Shown in pieces: positions 1 through 21,778 of a stretch of 38,415 bases of DNA. Source of the stretch: Bacteroidota bacterium (GTDB lineage Bacteria; Bacteroidota; Bacteroidia; Chitinophagales; Chitinophagaceae). A program made the translations under genes and the position numbers. Where the stretch lies: the NCBI GenBank assembly GCA_018268135.1, contig JAFDXD010000160.1, positions 1 through 38,415 on the forward strand, given 5' to 3'. Below the pieces are notes generated by a model. It saw only the letters and a list, made by a program, of their open reading frames with translations, made no database searches and was not told where the DNA came from. How positions within the stretch are numbered: position 1 is the stretch's first letter; the number at the start of each line of letters is the position of its first letter.

Positions 1-1080
1 AGAGCTTGGGCTCTCCAAGAACAAAAACTTTGCTATATGCGGGAACACCCAGTACAAATTCTAAGGTCCTCTCTCTTTGAAATAGAAGGGTTCGGAAAAA
101 TCCAAAGAAGTGGGCAATCCGCAGGTAACCGAAAAATATCGGGAACCTCAGAGACTACACGCAAAGCATACGATAAAAAATATGAAGAATGATTAATAGG
201 GTTTATAGAGGGGGATGGAAGTTTAATAGTGAATAAAAGTGGGTATTTGGAATTTAAAATAACACAGTCGTCTAGAGATGCACAATTGTTATTTAATATA
301 AAAAAGACATTAGGGTTTGGTAGTGTAACAAAACAATCAAAAATGTCAAATACTCATCACTATAGGGTAAGGGATAAAGAAGGGTTAGAAAAAATAATAG
401 AAATATTAAATGGTAATCTACAATTAAAGAAAAGACAAGATCAATTTAGAGAATTTGTGGAAGGGTTTAATAAACTATACAGTACAGCTATACAAATAAA
501 ACCTATACAAGATTTAATTAGTCTTGATAAGGCCTGAATAGCAGGATTCGCAGAAGCAGAGGGGTGTTTTACAGCAGGGATATGAGAGAAAAAAAACGAT
601 GGAAAGCGAACAGTGCAGATATCTCTAAGATTTATAATATCACAACAGGGGGAATTGGAGGTATTAGAACGAATAGGGGGATTATTAGGAGGAAAAGTGT
701 CAAAAGTAGAAAGTGCAGCAAGAGAATTAAAAGACGGAACAAGTAGACCGACATACTTAGGACATAATATGACTGTAAATTTTATATATTTAAAAACTGT
801 AATAGAATATTGAAGAAAAAATCCGCTAAAAAGTAAAAAGGACTTGTCCTATAAAAAATGATTAGAAATATACGACCAGGTAATATCAAATAAACATAGA
901 GAAAAAGTAGGAAGAATCTATGAATATAAATGAGATGTGATAGAGGCGATAAAACAAGAGGTCGAAAAATTAAAAAAATATAATAGAGAAAATGGAGATT
1001 CAGAAAACCCAGAAAACCCAGAAAACCCAGAAAACCCAGAACCCAGAATCAAGATATATAAAAATTGTATGAAGGTATAG
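1..1080 (+). CDS. LAGLIDADG endonuclease/maturase in the nad5 intron, fused to nad5 exon 1
   Basis: Read with UGA as Trp, the frame of nad5 exon 1 stays open through the splice site (38287), across the junction and on to TAG at 1078-1080. Two LAGLIDADG helices are visible: WLIGFIEGDG at about 190-219 and WIAGFAEAEG at about 535-564, so this is a double-motif monomeric enzyme. The stop codon lies inside the S box of the intron core. Enzymes of this family cut intronless alleles and/or help splicing. The first 180 nt encode core RNA and translate to a stretch (RAWALQEQKLCYMRE..GTSETTR) also seen in other intron ORFs here, so processing from the fusion is likely. The C-terminus has an Asn-Pro-Glu tandem repeat (1005-1044). 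Confidence 0.88.
1001..1045 (+). repeat. 9-bp tandem repeat in the nad5 intron ORF
   Basis: About four and a half copies of the unit AGAAAACCC, in frame, giving repeated Glu-Asn-Pro near the C-terminus of the intron-encoded protein. Confidence 0.85.
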
Positions 1081-1147
1081 TCCGAACTTATATGAAAGTA
1101 TAAGAATGTCAGTTTGTCTTAAGATAAGCAAACAGATGAACAAATAG

Positions 1148-2287
1148 CCAACACCTGTATCAGCGTTAATTCATGCGGCAACAATGGTAACAGCGGGAGT
1201 ATTTTTATTATTAAGAATGGGGCCAGTAATAAGTCAATCAGATTTTGTAATGAGTGCAGTTGCGATAGTAGGGGCAGTAACAGCATGATTTGGGGCAACA
1301 TTAGGATTAGTACAAAATGATATAAAAAAAGTGATAGCATATTCAACATGTTCACAGTTAGGATACATGGTATTAGCAAGTGGAATAGGAGCATCATCAG
1401 CAAGTATATTCCATCTATTTAATCATGCATTCTTTAAAGCGTTATTATTCTTAAGTGCGGGATCAGTAATACATGCGATAGCGGATGAACAAGATTTAAG
1501 AAAAATGGGAGGATTAATAACAAGACAAAAATATACATATACGATGATATTAGTAGGATCATTAGCATTAATGGGATTCCCATTCTTAACAGGATATTAT
1601 TCAAAAGATGCAATAATTGAAATGTCATATGCAGCGTATACAGTAACAGGAACATTCGGACATTACTTATTAACAGTAAGTGCAATGTTAACTGCCTTCT
1701 ATTCTATTCGAGTTATTAATTTAGCATTTATACAAACACCACAAGGATCAAAAGAAAATTATGAAGCAGCACATGAACCAGGAGTAGCAATGTCATTACC
1801 ATTATTAATATTAAGTGTGGCAAGTATATATATAGGATATGTGATGAAAGATATAGTGATGGGACCGGGGACACCGTATATAGATTTTGTGGGAAGATAT
1901 GAACATCATAGCATAGAATCAGAGTTTATACCAACGATAATTAAATGAGTACCTGTAATCTTTAGTTTAATTGGTGCAACATACGGAATGATTGTATATC
2001 CAATGTCAGGAACGAAAGTACATAAGGGAGTGTATACATTCTTAAGTAATAAGTGACATATTGATCAGTTATATAATAATGTGATAGTGGTAAGATTATA
2101 TGAATGAGGGTATAGTATAATGTATAAAGTATTAGATAGAGGATTGATAGAGAATATAGGGCCGACGGGAATAGTGAATACGATAAGAACGTTATCAATT
2201 CAAAGTAGTAAAATACAATCGGGACAATTGAATAATTATAGCTTAGCAATGATAATAGGAACAGTAATGATGATAATGATAATATAA
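1148..2287 (+). CDS. nad5: NADH dehydrogenase subunit 5, exon 2
   Basis: This is the 3' exon of nad5, a proton-pumping membrane subunit of respiratory complex I. It opens with [20 protein letters not shown], the signature helix region of ND5, followed by [13 protein letters not shown] and [16 protein letters not shown], which carry conserved pump residues. The frame runs through several UGA Trp codons (1946, 2054 and others) to TAA at 2285-2287. Joined to exon 1 (37594-38286), it gives 610 residues, normal for ND5. No further intron is seen. cox2 follows after 39 nt. Confidence 0.96.
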
Positions 2288-2326
2288 GGAAGAAAAGAGA
2301 GTGAGAAGGGAGACTGACGAGCTTAG

Positions 2327-3070
2327 ATGAAACATTATATGTTTATATTAGATATGGCAGAAAATGGACAAATAGGATTCCAAGATCCAGCCAGTCCAGT
2401 AGCAGAAGGAATAGTAAATTTTCATAATTATATCTTTACATATTTAACATTTATTGCAGTTTTAGTATCATGAATGTTAATATCAATATTAGTTAACTTT
2501 ACAAAAGCAAAAAGAAGTATATCACATAAACACATGATACATGGAACAGAGTTAGAGTTAATATGAACAGTAACACCAGCGGTAGTGTTAGTATTTATAG
2601 CATTCCCATCATTCCAATTATTATATTTAATGGATGAAGTGATTGAACCAGGGGTGACAATAAAAGTAGTTGGACATCAGTGATACTGATCATATGAATA
2701 CAGTGACTATGCTCCAGCACAAATAAGTTTTGATTCATATATGATACCAGATAGTGATTTAAAATTAGGAGAATTTAGATTATTAGAAGTAGATAACAGA
2801 GTAGTGGTACCAGTAGAAACACATGTGAGAGTAATAGTTACAGCAGCTGATGTTTTACACTGTTGAGCAATACCATCATTAGGAGTTAAAATAGATGCGA
2901 TACCAGGAAGATTAAATCAAACAAGTTTCATAGCAGGAAGAGAAGGAGTATTCTATGGACAATGTTCAGAAATCTGTGGAGCAAACCATGCATTTATGCC
3001 AATCGCAGTAGAAGCAGTAAGTATCGGAGACTACTGTGCATACATTACATCAACAGCTACAACAACATAG
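2327..3070 (+). CDS. cox2: Cytochrome c oxidase subunit 2
   Basis: Subunit 2 of complex IV carries the binuclear CuA centre that takes electrons from cytochrome c. The 247-residue product has two N-terminal membrane helices, then the conserved GHQWYWSYEYSD, the CuA ligand block [15 protein letters not shown], and [20 protein letters not shown]. All are intact. Trp codons are UGA. The start is the first ATG of the frame (2327); ATG 2339 ([11 protein letters not shown]) is an alternative. There is no intron. The stop is TAG 3068-3070, 46 nt before the cox1 start. Confidence 0.97.
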
Positions 3071-3116
3071 ACATTAGATAAACTATAGAAACATAGAAAG
3101 AGAAAAGGGGGGGGCC

Positions 3117-14759
<11,643 letters not shown>

Positions 14760-14975
14760 CTTGTAAAATTGTAATACAACTTAGTATAGAGAAAAAGAGC
14801 AGGTCAAATTTGCAGAGAGAAGTTAGGGTCAAAAAGAGACGCACGAGTTTGTGTTTATGTTTTGTCACATAAGGGCAATAAAAGATTAGAATAAAGGTAT
14901 AGCTAAAGTAGTTAATAAATAAGAAAAAAGGGGAAAATCGAACAAGTAGCATAAAAGATAAAGAATTGGAAAGAG

Positions 14976-15320
14976 ATGCAGGACATGAATGAATTATTAT
15001 ATTATCTAATTATAGCAGGAGTTTTATCTATTATTATGAGTGGAGCTAGCTATATATTAGGGGTGAGAAGACCGGAACCAGAAAAGGTATCGGCGTATGA
15101 GTGTGGATTTGATCCATTTAATGACTCAAGACAAAAGTTTGAAGTAAGATTTTTTTTAGTAGCGATATTATTTATAATATTTGATTTAGAAATATCCTTC
15201 TTTTTCCCTTGAGCAGTAGGGGTGAGTGTAGCAAATTATTGAGCAATGATAGTGTTAACTGTAATATTAACTATCGGATTAATATATGAGTGATATAAAG
15301 GGGGGTTAGAATGAGAATAA
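14976..15320 (+). CDS. nad3: NADH dehydrogenase subunit 3
   Basis: Small membrane subunit of complex I near the quinone site. The 114-residue product has [37 protein letters not shown], the ND3 signature with the conserved Cys of the switch loop, then three Trp encoded by UGA and a short C-terminal helix. Start at ATG 14976 (an internal Met lies three codons later). TAA 15318-15320 sits at the edge of a short repeat (GAGAATAAT three times) before trnY. Confidence 0.96.
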
Positions 15321-15346
15321 TGAGAATAATGAGAATAAAGAGAAAA

Positions 15347-15428
15347 GGCTGAGTTGTATAGTGGTTATTACGCCGGTCTGTAAAGCCGTAGTCGCAAGGC
15401 ATCGTCGGTTCAAATCCGACCTCAGCTA
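15347..15428 (+). tRNA. trnY: tRNA-Tyr (GUA)
   Basis: Cloverleaf with anticodon loop CTGTAAA and a long variable arm, as in bacterial-type tRNA-Tyr. Acceptor GGCTGAG pairs with CTCAGCT; discriminator A. cob starts 2 nt later. Confidence 0.93.
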
Positions 15429-15429
15429 A

Positions 15430-16572
15430 ATGAGAATATTAAAGAAACATCCGATACTATCAATAGTGAATGGATTAATAATTGATTTACCATCACCAGC
15501 AAATATAAGTTATTTCTGAGGATTTGGATCATTATTAGGATTATGTTTAATTATACAAATGGCAACAGGAATATTTTTAGCAATGCATTATACAGCTCAA
15601 ATGGATTTAGCTTTCAATTCAGTAGAGCATATTATGAGAGATGTTAACTACGGTTGAGTAGTTAGATATGCACACTCAAATGGAGCTTCAATGTTCTTTA
15701 TTTGTGTGTTCTTACACATTGGTAGAGGTATATATTATGGAAGTTATACAAAACCAAGAGAAATGTTATGATCAGTAGGAGTAATAATATTAATAGCTAT
15801 GATGGCAACAGGATTTATAGGATATGTATTACCATATAGCCAGTTAAGTTTTTGAGGAGCAACTGTAATTACAAACTTAATTTCAGCGATACCTTATATA
15901 GGACAAGATGTTGTAGAATGAGTATGAGGGGGATATTCAGTAAGTAATGCAACATTAAATAGATTTTATAGTTTCCATTATTTATTACCATTTATATTAG
16001 CAGCATTAGCAGTTGTACATATAATAGCGTTACATACGGATGGATCAAATAACCCATTAGGAGTGGAAAGTGATATAGATAAAGTGCCATTCCATCCATA
16101 TTATACAATAAAAGATGTATTTGGATATAGTATCTTTGGAATAACATTTGTGTATTTAATTTATTTTGCACCGAATATGTTAGGACATCCAGATTCTTAT
16201 ATACCTGCAAATCCGTTAGTAACACCGAGTCATATCCAACCAGAATGATATTTCTTATTTGCGTATGCGATATTAAGATCAATACCAAATAAATTATTAG
16301 GAGTTATAGCATTATTTGCATCATTAGTTGTATTATTAGTTTTACCTTACATTGAACAAAGTCCTATAAGAAGTAAACAATTTAGACCTTTAAGTAAAAT
16401 GATGTTCTGAGTTTTCATAGCTGATTTCTTCATCTTAACAATAATAGGAGGACAGGTAGTAGAAGAACCATTTATAACAATAGGACAAATAGCATCAGTA
16501 TTCTATTTCTTATACTTCTTAGTGATAAACCCAGTATTAGGATATATAGAAAGATCAATAACAACGAAATAA
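15430..16572 (+). CDS. cob: Cytochrome b
   Basis: Core subunit of complex III that carries two b hemes and both quinone sites. 380 residues, eight or nine membrane helices. Visible landmarks: [35 protein letters not shown], four heme-ligand histidines within helices B and [26 protein letters not shown], and the Qo motif PEWYF. All eight Trp codons are UGA. No introns, in contrast to cox1. ATG at 15430 is one base after trnY. Confidence 0.98.
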
Positions 16573-16600
16573 TAATTAAATATAACAAATAAAAGAAAAA

Positions 16601-16672
16601 GGTGCTGACATACTAAGGTAGTAAAGCAATCTGCAAAATTGCTAGTAGTAGGTTCGATTCCAACCAGTGCCT
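16601..16672 (+). tRNA. trnC: tRNA-Cys (GCA)
   Basis: Anticodon loop CTGCAAA on a GCAAT/ATTGC stem; acceptor GGTGCTG pairs CAGTGCC. rpl6 starts 1 nt after it. Confidence 0.94.
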
Positions 16673-16673
16673 A

Positions 16674-17057
16674 ATGGTAAATATAAAAAAGATAAATGAT
16701 ACAATATTTGTACAAGGGCCTAAAGGTATACAGAAAATAAGGGTAAAACCAGAAAATGAGAAAAAATGAATACAAAGAATGGTTCAAGGAGTTACAGTAG
16801 GATATAAAACAAAAGTAAGAATTAAAGGAGTGGGATATAAAGCAGAAAAACAAGAGAAAGGATTAGTGTTGGCGTTAGGATACAGTAATAGAAGATTAGT
16901 ACCAACACATCCATCTATAGAGTATAAAGTAACGGGTAATGGGACAATAATAGAAGGAAGAAGTAATGAGTGAAAGACATTAAAACAGAATATCACACAA
17001 ATAGTGGATGTGAGATCAGCTGCAAAAGATAAATATAAATCAAAAGGAGTGGCATAG
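16674..17057 (+). CDS. rpl6: Ribosomal protein L6 (uL6)
   Basis: Large-subunit ribosomal protein near the sarcin-ricin loop. 127 residues, shorter than bacterial L6 (about 177). Recognised by the second-domain pattern: VQGVTVGYKTKVRIKGVGYK, LVLALGYSNRRLVPTHP, a KVTGNGTIIEG strand, and the terminal SAAKDKYKSKGVA, matching the family's R-x-P-E-P-Y-K-G-K-G ending. Start at ATG 16674. UGA is used for Trp. Rare in opisthokont mitochondrial genomes outside unicellular holozoans. Confidence 0.85.
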
Positions 17058-17083
17058 AGCAAAGTGAGAAGGTTTGCTGAAAA

Positions 17084-17157
17084 TAACAATGAAAGGAATC
17101 GAACCTTTAAGAACGCAGATAATGAGTCTGGTAACAATACCAATTGTAATCACTGTT
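17084..17157 (-). tRNA. tRNA with CAU anticodon (Met or Ile2)
   Basis: Minus-strand cloverleaf; acceptor AACAGTG pairs CATTGTT; anticodon loop CTCATTA on a CAGA/TCTG stem. Base 37 is T, unusual. One of three CAU tRNAs; it could be the lysidine-modified tRNA-Ile, but the sequence does not settle this. Confidence 0.75.
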
Positions 17158-17195
17158 AACTAACTAATAAATAAGAATTCCACGTGAGAATGAAA

Positions 17196-17267
17196 GAGTA
17201 CATAGCTTAGTGGTAGAGCAAGTCCCTTTTAAGGTCGAGGTCGTTGGTTCAAATCCAATTGTATTCA
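17196..17267 (+). tRNA. trnK: tRNA-Lys (UUU)
   Basis: Anticodon loop CTTTTAA; acceptor GAGTACA pairs TGTATTC. The anticodon stem has mismatches. It abuts the ATG of the rps3 N-terminal ORF directly. Confidence 0.87.
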
Positions 17268-17777
17268 ATGGCAAGAAAATCACATGTTATAGGTTATAGA
17301 TTAGGGGAATCTAAATGATGAGAATCTAGAACTCCACCGACAAGTACAACAACACTAAACCAAGAAGGAGAAATAATATCAGGGATAATGGAAAAGATGG
17401 GGTACAGTACTTCTAATATCCAATTAGAAGAAACGGATAAAATAAAAAGAATAAAATTAGTAGGTAATCCCTCTTCATACAAATGAGATAACCTAGAAGT
17501 TTATTTAATGAGTTATATTAAATCATTATTAACAACTTACTATAATAAACCTTATGAATTGAGTTATAGACAATTAAAGAAGTATTATAAGAATGGGAAA
17601 ATGTTAGCACAAATGATAAAGAAAAGTGAGAAAGGGTTATATACGACAATGAGAAAGGTGAAAAGAGTTGTTATGAGAGAGAGAAATAAACCTAAATATA
17701 GTAATTATAAAGTAAGAAGAAAGAGTGAAGGTTTTAGTGATAGGAAGTCCTATAAGTGGACATATAATAAAAGGTAA
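17268..17777 (+). CDS. rps3: Ribosomal protein S3, N-terminal part (split gene)
   Basis: Small-subunit protein at the mRNA entry channel. The 169-residue product starts MARKSHVIGYRLGESKWWESR, which fits the S3 N-terminal signature (..NPIGFRLG..K.W.S). The rest is basic and poorly conserved, as in many mitochondrial S3 proteins. It lacks the C-terminal S3 domain, which is found instead at 21779-22012, 4 kb downstream. Starts directly after trnK. Its 3' end overlaps rpl14 by 53 nt, and rps3 upstream of rpl14 echoes the bacterial S10 operon order. Confidence 0.75.
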
Positions 17778-17982
17778 GACTAAGATGGGAGAGAGAGTAG
17801 TTGTACGACATTTAGGGAAGGTAGAACATGGTGTAATAATAAGAACGAAGAGGTATACCAAAACAAAAGTAAGATTTGATGGAGTGGTAGTAATGTTAGA
17901 TAATTTAATGTCACGAGTTAAAGGTCCGATAAGTAAAGGATTGGATTCAAAAGTGACATCGTTAGCAAGTACGAAGATATAA
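17725..17982 (+). CDS. rpl14: Ribosomal protein L14 (uL14)
   Basis: Large-subunit protein at the intersubunit face. Reads VIGSPISGHIIKGKTKMGER, then GVIIRTKRYTKTKVRFDGVV, MLDNLMSRVKGPISKGL and VTSLASTKI. These match L14's VIVRTKK..R.DGS.I.FD.NA....GTRI.GPV pattern. 85 residues, shorter than bacterial L14 (122) and apparently missing the first strand. The only start in frame is GTG 17725 (an in-frame TAA lies at 17713), so it begins inside rps3. Confidence 0.82.
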   Translation: MKVLVIGSPISGHIIKGKTKMGERVVVRHLGKVEHGVIIRTKRYTKTKVRFDGVVVMLDNLMSRVKGPISKGLDSKVTSLASTKI

Positions 17983-18011
17983 GAAGAGATAAGAAGAGAT
18001 AAGAAGAGAGA
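17980..18011 (+). repeat. Short tandem repeat after rpl14
   Basis: Three copies of the decamer AAGAAGAGAT begin at the rpl14 stop codon, in the 110-nt spacer before nad1. Confidence 0.85.
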
Positions 18012-18092
18012 GAAAATGAGATGAGAAGATAAGATAATAAAAAAACCAACAATTACAAAAATCATTACAAAAAAAAGTATCAGAATAAATAA

Positions 18093-19028
18093 ATGAAAGG
18101 TATCGCAATCATAGTACCATTGCTAGTAGCAGTCGCATTTGTAACATTAGCGGAAAGAAAAGTATTAGGATCTATGCAATTACGAAAAGGTCCAAGTGTA
18201 GTAGGATTTATGGGGTTAATGCAAGCCATAGCGGATGGGGTAAAATTATTTACGAAAGAGACAATAATACCAAATCACTCTAATAAATGAGTATTCTTAA
18301 TAGCACCAGTATTAGGATTTACATTAGCATTATTATCTTGAGTAGTTATCCCATTTGGGGAAGGAGAAGTAATAATAGATGGTAAATTAGGAATACTTTA
18401 TCTAATGGCTATTTCTTCAATAGGAGTTTATTCTATTATTATGTCTGGATGAGGAAGTAACTCACAATATGCATTATTAGGTGCGATAAGAGCTGCAGCA
18501 CAGATGATAAGTTATGAAGTATCAATTGGAATAATTATATTAGCAGTGGTAATAAGTAGTGGACAATTGAATTTAACAGGTATAGTATTAGGTCAAGAAT
18601 CTATTTGATATTTAATTCCACAATTACCAGCTTTTATCATGTTTGTAGTATCCGCATTAGCTGAAACTAATAGATCACCATTTGATATAGCAGAAGGAGA
18701 ATCTGAGTTAGTATCAGGGTTTAATGTGGAATATTCGGGAATGTCATTTGCATTATTCTTTTTAGCGGAATATTCACATATAATATTAATGTCAGCAATA
18801 ACTAGTTTATTATTCTTAGGAGGTTGATTAGGACCAGTAGAAGGAATACCATGATTAGCAATAAAAATAGTGATGATGGTGTACGTATTTATCTGAGTTA
18901 GAGGTAGTTATCCAAGAATGAGATATGATCAGTTAATGGCATTATTATGAAAAAGCTATTTACCTTTAAGTTTAGCTTGATTAATTTTTGTTATTTCAAT
19001 AGAATTAGGAGTAGTAGGATTATTATAA
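18093..19028 (+). CDS. nad1: NADH dehydrogenase subunit 1
   Basis: Membrane subunit of complex I that forms most of the ubiquinone tunnel. 311 residues, about eight helices. Landmarks: [67 protein letters not shown] (invariant quinone-chamber loop), and [13 protein letters not shown]. Trp codons are UGA. Stop TAA 19026-19028; nad4 starts 17 nt later. Intronless. Confidence 0.97.
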
Positions 19029-19044
19029 TAGGAAAAAGAGAAGG

Positions 19045-20457
19045 ATGGAAGCATTGATGATAATACCTGTAATAGGAGTAATAGGGATATATTTTAACCC
19101 CTCAAAAAAATTAGCATTAGGGATAAGTTTAATTATAATGCTAGAAGCGATAAGAGTGGGGATAACGATGGATAAAGAAATTGGAGGGTACCAAAAAGTA
19201 ATGAGTTTAGAATGATATAATAAAGTAGTGTCATTTGGTATGGATGGTATCTCTATTAATTTTGTAATATTAACAACAATATTAATACCAATTTGTATAT
19301 TATTAAGTTGAGAATCAATAAACTTAATGAAAAAAGAATATTTAATAGCTATGATAGGAATCGAATGGTTATTAATTGGAGTATTCACTGTAATGGATAT
19401 CTTAGGTTTTTATGTATTATATGAAGGAGTTTTAATTCCAATGTTTTATATAATAGGAATATGAGGAGCAAGAGAACAAAAGATAACAGCTGCATATTAT
19501 TTCTTCTTTTATACATTATTAGGTTCAGTGTTAATGTTAATCAGTATCATGTATATCTATACAATTAGTGGTACAACAGATTATTCAGTATTAATGACAT
19601 ATACATTAACATCAGAAGTGCAAAAAGTAGTATTTATAGGATTTGTAGCAAGTTTAGCAGTAAAAATACCATTATACCCTTTCCATATTTGATTACCATT
19701 AGCCCATGTTGAAGCACCAGTAGGAGGGTCAGTGTTATTAGCGGGAGTGTTAATTAAATTAGGAAGTTATGGATTGATAAGATATGGATTAGGTTTAATG
19801 CCAGAAGCGTGTGAATATTTTGCACCAATTATATATCTATTAAGTATCTTAGGAGTAATATATGCTAGTTTAACAACAATACGACAAACAGACTTAAAAA
19901 GAATAATAGCATATTCATCAGTAGGACATATGGGTATTGTTACAATAGGTATTTTCACAAGAAATATAGAGGGAGTGGAAGGTTCAATATATTTACAAAT
20001 TGCCCATGGATTAGTATCTAGTGGGTTGTTTATCATTGTAACAATGTTATATGAAAGATATCATACAAGAATTGTTAAATATTATAGAGGGGTGACGATG
20101 ACAATGCCATTATATAGTTTAATGTTTTTAATATTGACGATGAGTAATATAGGAGTACCGGGAACAAGTAACTATATAGGGGAAATAATGAGTTTAGCAG
20201 GAGCGATGGAACAAAATGAAGTAGTTGCAGTATTAGGAGCAGTAGGTATGATATTATCAGCAAGTTATGGATTGTATCTATATAATCGAGTTTGTTTCGG
20301 AGGTATGTCTAGTTACATGTTAGAAGCACCTAGAGATATGACAAGAAGAGAAATGTATATAATAGCACCATTATGTATTTTAACATTAATATTAGGATGA
20401 TTCCCATCAATCATAGTAGATCCAATGCACGCTAGTGTAGTGTATTTATTAGTATAG
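19045..20457 (+). CDS. nad4: NADH dehydrogenase subunit 4
   Basis: Antiporter-like proton-pumping subunit of complex I. 470 residues. Conserved blocks are visible: MDGISINFVILTT, YVLYEGVLIPMFYIIGIWG (pump Glu), LPLAHVEAPVGGSVLLAGVLIKLGSYG, and LKRIIAYSSVGHMGIVTIG with the pump Lys. Continuous from ATG 19045 to TAG 20455-20457 with UGA as Trp. Intronless. Confidence 0.97.
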
Positions 20458-20486
20458 GGGGGGGGAGAATAAGAAAGAGAAAAGGC

Positions 20487-20561
20487 GAGAGTATGTTGGA
20501 ACGGTAGACAAGTTTGTCTTAGAAACAAATGTAATTGTGGGTTCAAATCCCTCTACTCTTA
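20487..20561 (+). tRNA. trnL(UAG): tRNA-Leu (UAG)
   Basis: Anticodon loop CTTAGAA on TTTGT/ACAAA stem; acceptor GAGAGTA pairs TACTCTT. rps14 starts 2 nt later. The variable arm is short for a leucine tRNA. Confidence 0.88.
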
Positions 20562-20562
20562 A

Positions 20563-20808
20563 ATGAAAATAAAAAGAGAAAAGATGCTAAGAGAGAATTT
20601 TGTGAAAGAACCAATACAACAAATTGTGGAACAAGTAATGAAAAGTATAGTAGAAGGGAAAGAAGAGAAGAAAAGAAGTTATAGAAACGTATGTCAAGTT
20701 ACAGGTAGAGGAAGGGGAGTTATAAAACATTGAAAAATATCAAGACATGTATTTAGACACTTAGTTGATAATGGAAAATTAGAAGGAGTGAGAAGAGCTA
20801 GTTGATAA
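20563..20808 (+). CDS. rps14: Ribosomal protein S14 (uS14)
   Basis: Small-subunit protein of the head. 81 residues. The family core is clear: RNVCQVTGRGRGVIKHWKISRHVFRHLV, then GKLEGVRRASW, matching C..TGR.RG....F.LSR..FR.......G..PG...ASW. The N-terminal part is a basic helix. Two Trp are encoded by UGA. It ends TGA-TAA, where TGA is the terminal Trp and TAA the stop. Confidence 0.92.
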
Positions 20809-20938
20809 GTAAAAGTGTGAAAATTAAAGTAGAGACAGAAGTAAACATGATTATGGAAGAGATAATAGAAGGAAGAGGAAAGGAGGAGAAGGCGGAAAGG
20901 GATTAGATAAGAGAAAAACTAAATCTAATAAAAGCAAA

Positions 20939-21733
20939 ATGAGTCAAAATTATCATCCATATCATTTAGTAGATCCAAGCCCTTGACCAATAGTAGGTTC
21001 AATGAGCGTATTTGGATTAGCTGTAGGGACTGCAATGTATTTCCATAGATATGCATTCGGAGAAAAATTATTATTATTATCATTAGTATTATTAATCTTA
21101 GTATTATACGTATGATTTAGAGATGTTATAAGAGAAGGGACATATTTAGGAGCACATACATTAGTAGTACAAAGAGGATTAAGATTAGGAATGTTATTAT
21201 TTATTTTATCAGAAGTATGTTTATTCATATCATTATTCTGAGCATTCTTCCATTCAGCATTAGTTCCAACAGTAGAATTAGGTAACCAATGACCACCAGT
21301 TGGAATAGTTCCATTTGATGCATTTGGAGTACCATTATTAAATACTGCAATATTATTAGCATCAGGAGCATTTGCAACATGAGCACATAATGCAATGATA
21401 AGTGGAAATAGAAAAGATACAATATTAGGATTAGAAATAACAGTGTTATTAGGAGTAATATTCACAGCATTACAAGGATATGAGTATTATGAAGCATCAT
21501 TTACAATTGCGGACTCTGTTTATGGAAGTTGTTTCTTTATCTGTACAGGAGCTCATGGATTACACGTTATTATGGGGACAATTATCATCATAGTTAGTCT
21601 AGTTCGAATTTATCAGTACCAAATGACAAAACATCACCATAACGGATTCGAAGCTGCTTTGGCTTATTGACATTTTGTGGACTTAGTGTGACTATTTTTA
21701 TATGTAGCAATTTATTGATGAGGAGGAGCTTAG
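20939..21733 (+). CDS. cox3: Cytochrome c oxidase subunit 3
   Basis: Seven-helix subunit of complex IV. 264 residues. Starts [22 protein letters not shown], the standard COX3 N-terminus. Further blocks: [80 protein letters not shown] and [22 protein letters not shown]. All intact. The 130-nt purine-rich spacer upstream shows no gene. Confidence 0.98.
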
Positions 21734-21778
21734 AACTTAAAAAATGAATCTTAGGGTAAATGAGAGAAAGAGCGAGAA

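Larger units (their letters stand above)
1..1147 (+). mobile_element. Group I intron in nad5 (3' part; starts at 38287)
   Basis: The intron runs from 38287 through the circular junction to 1147. It separates nad5 codons ending AMEG from those starting [11 protein letters not shown]. The upstream exon ends in T and the intron ends in G, as group I introns do. Core elements are visible: a Q-like box at 113-129 (AATCCGCAGGTAAC), an R box CCTCAGAGACTACACG at 146-161 and an S box AAGGTATAGTCC at 1072-1083. It carries a LAGLIDADG ORF fused in frame to exon 1. The site appears to be the widespread nad5-717 site known from fungi and hexacorals; that equivalence is from memory. Confidence 0.92.

Noticed and set aside
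564-813. Two overlapping standard-code ORFs in the nad5 intron
   Set aside because: They are fragments and frame shadows; one continuous UGA-Trp frame through 190-1080 explains the region.
1119-2249. Long minus-strand Leu/Ser-rich ORFs opposite nad5 (and similar ones opposite cox, nad and rpl genes)
   Set aside because: They are shadows of the purine-rich coding strand: reverse complements of A/G-rich codons give Leu/Ser/Phe strings without any family motif.
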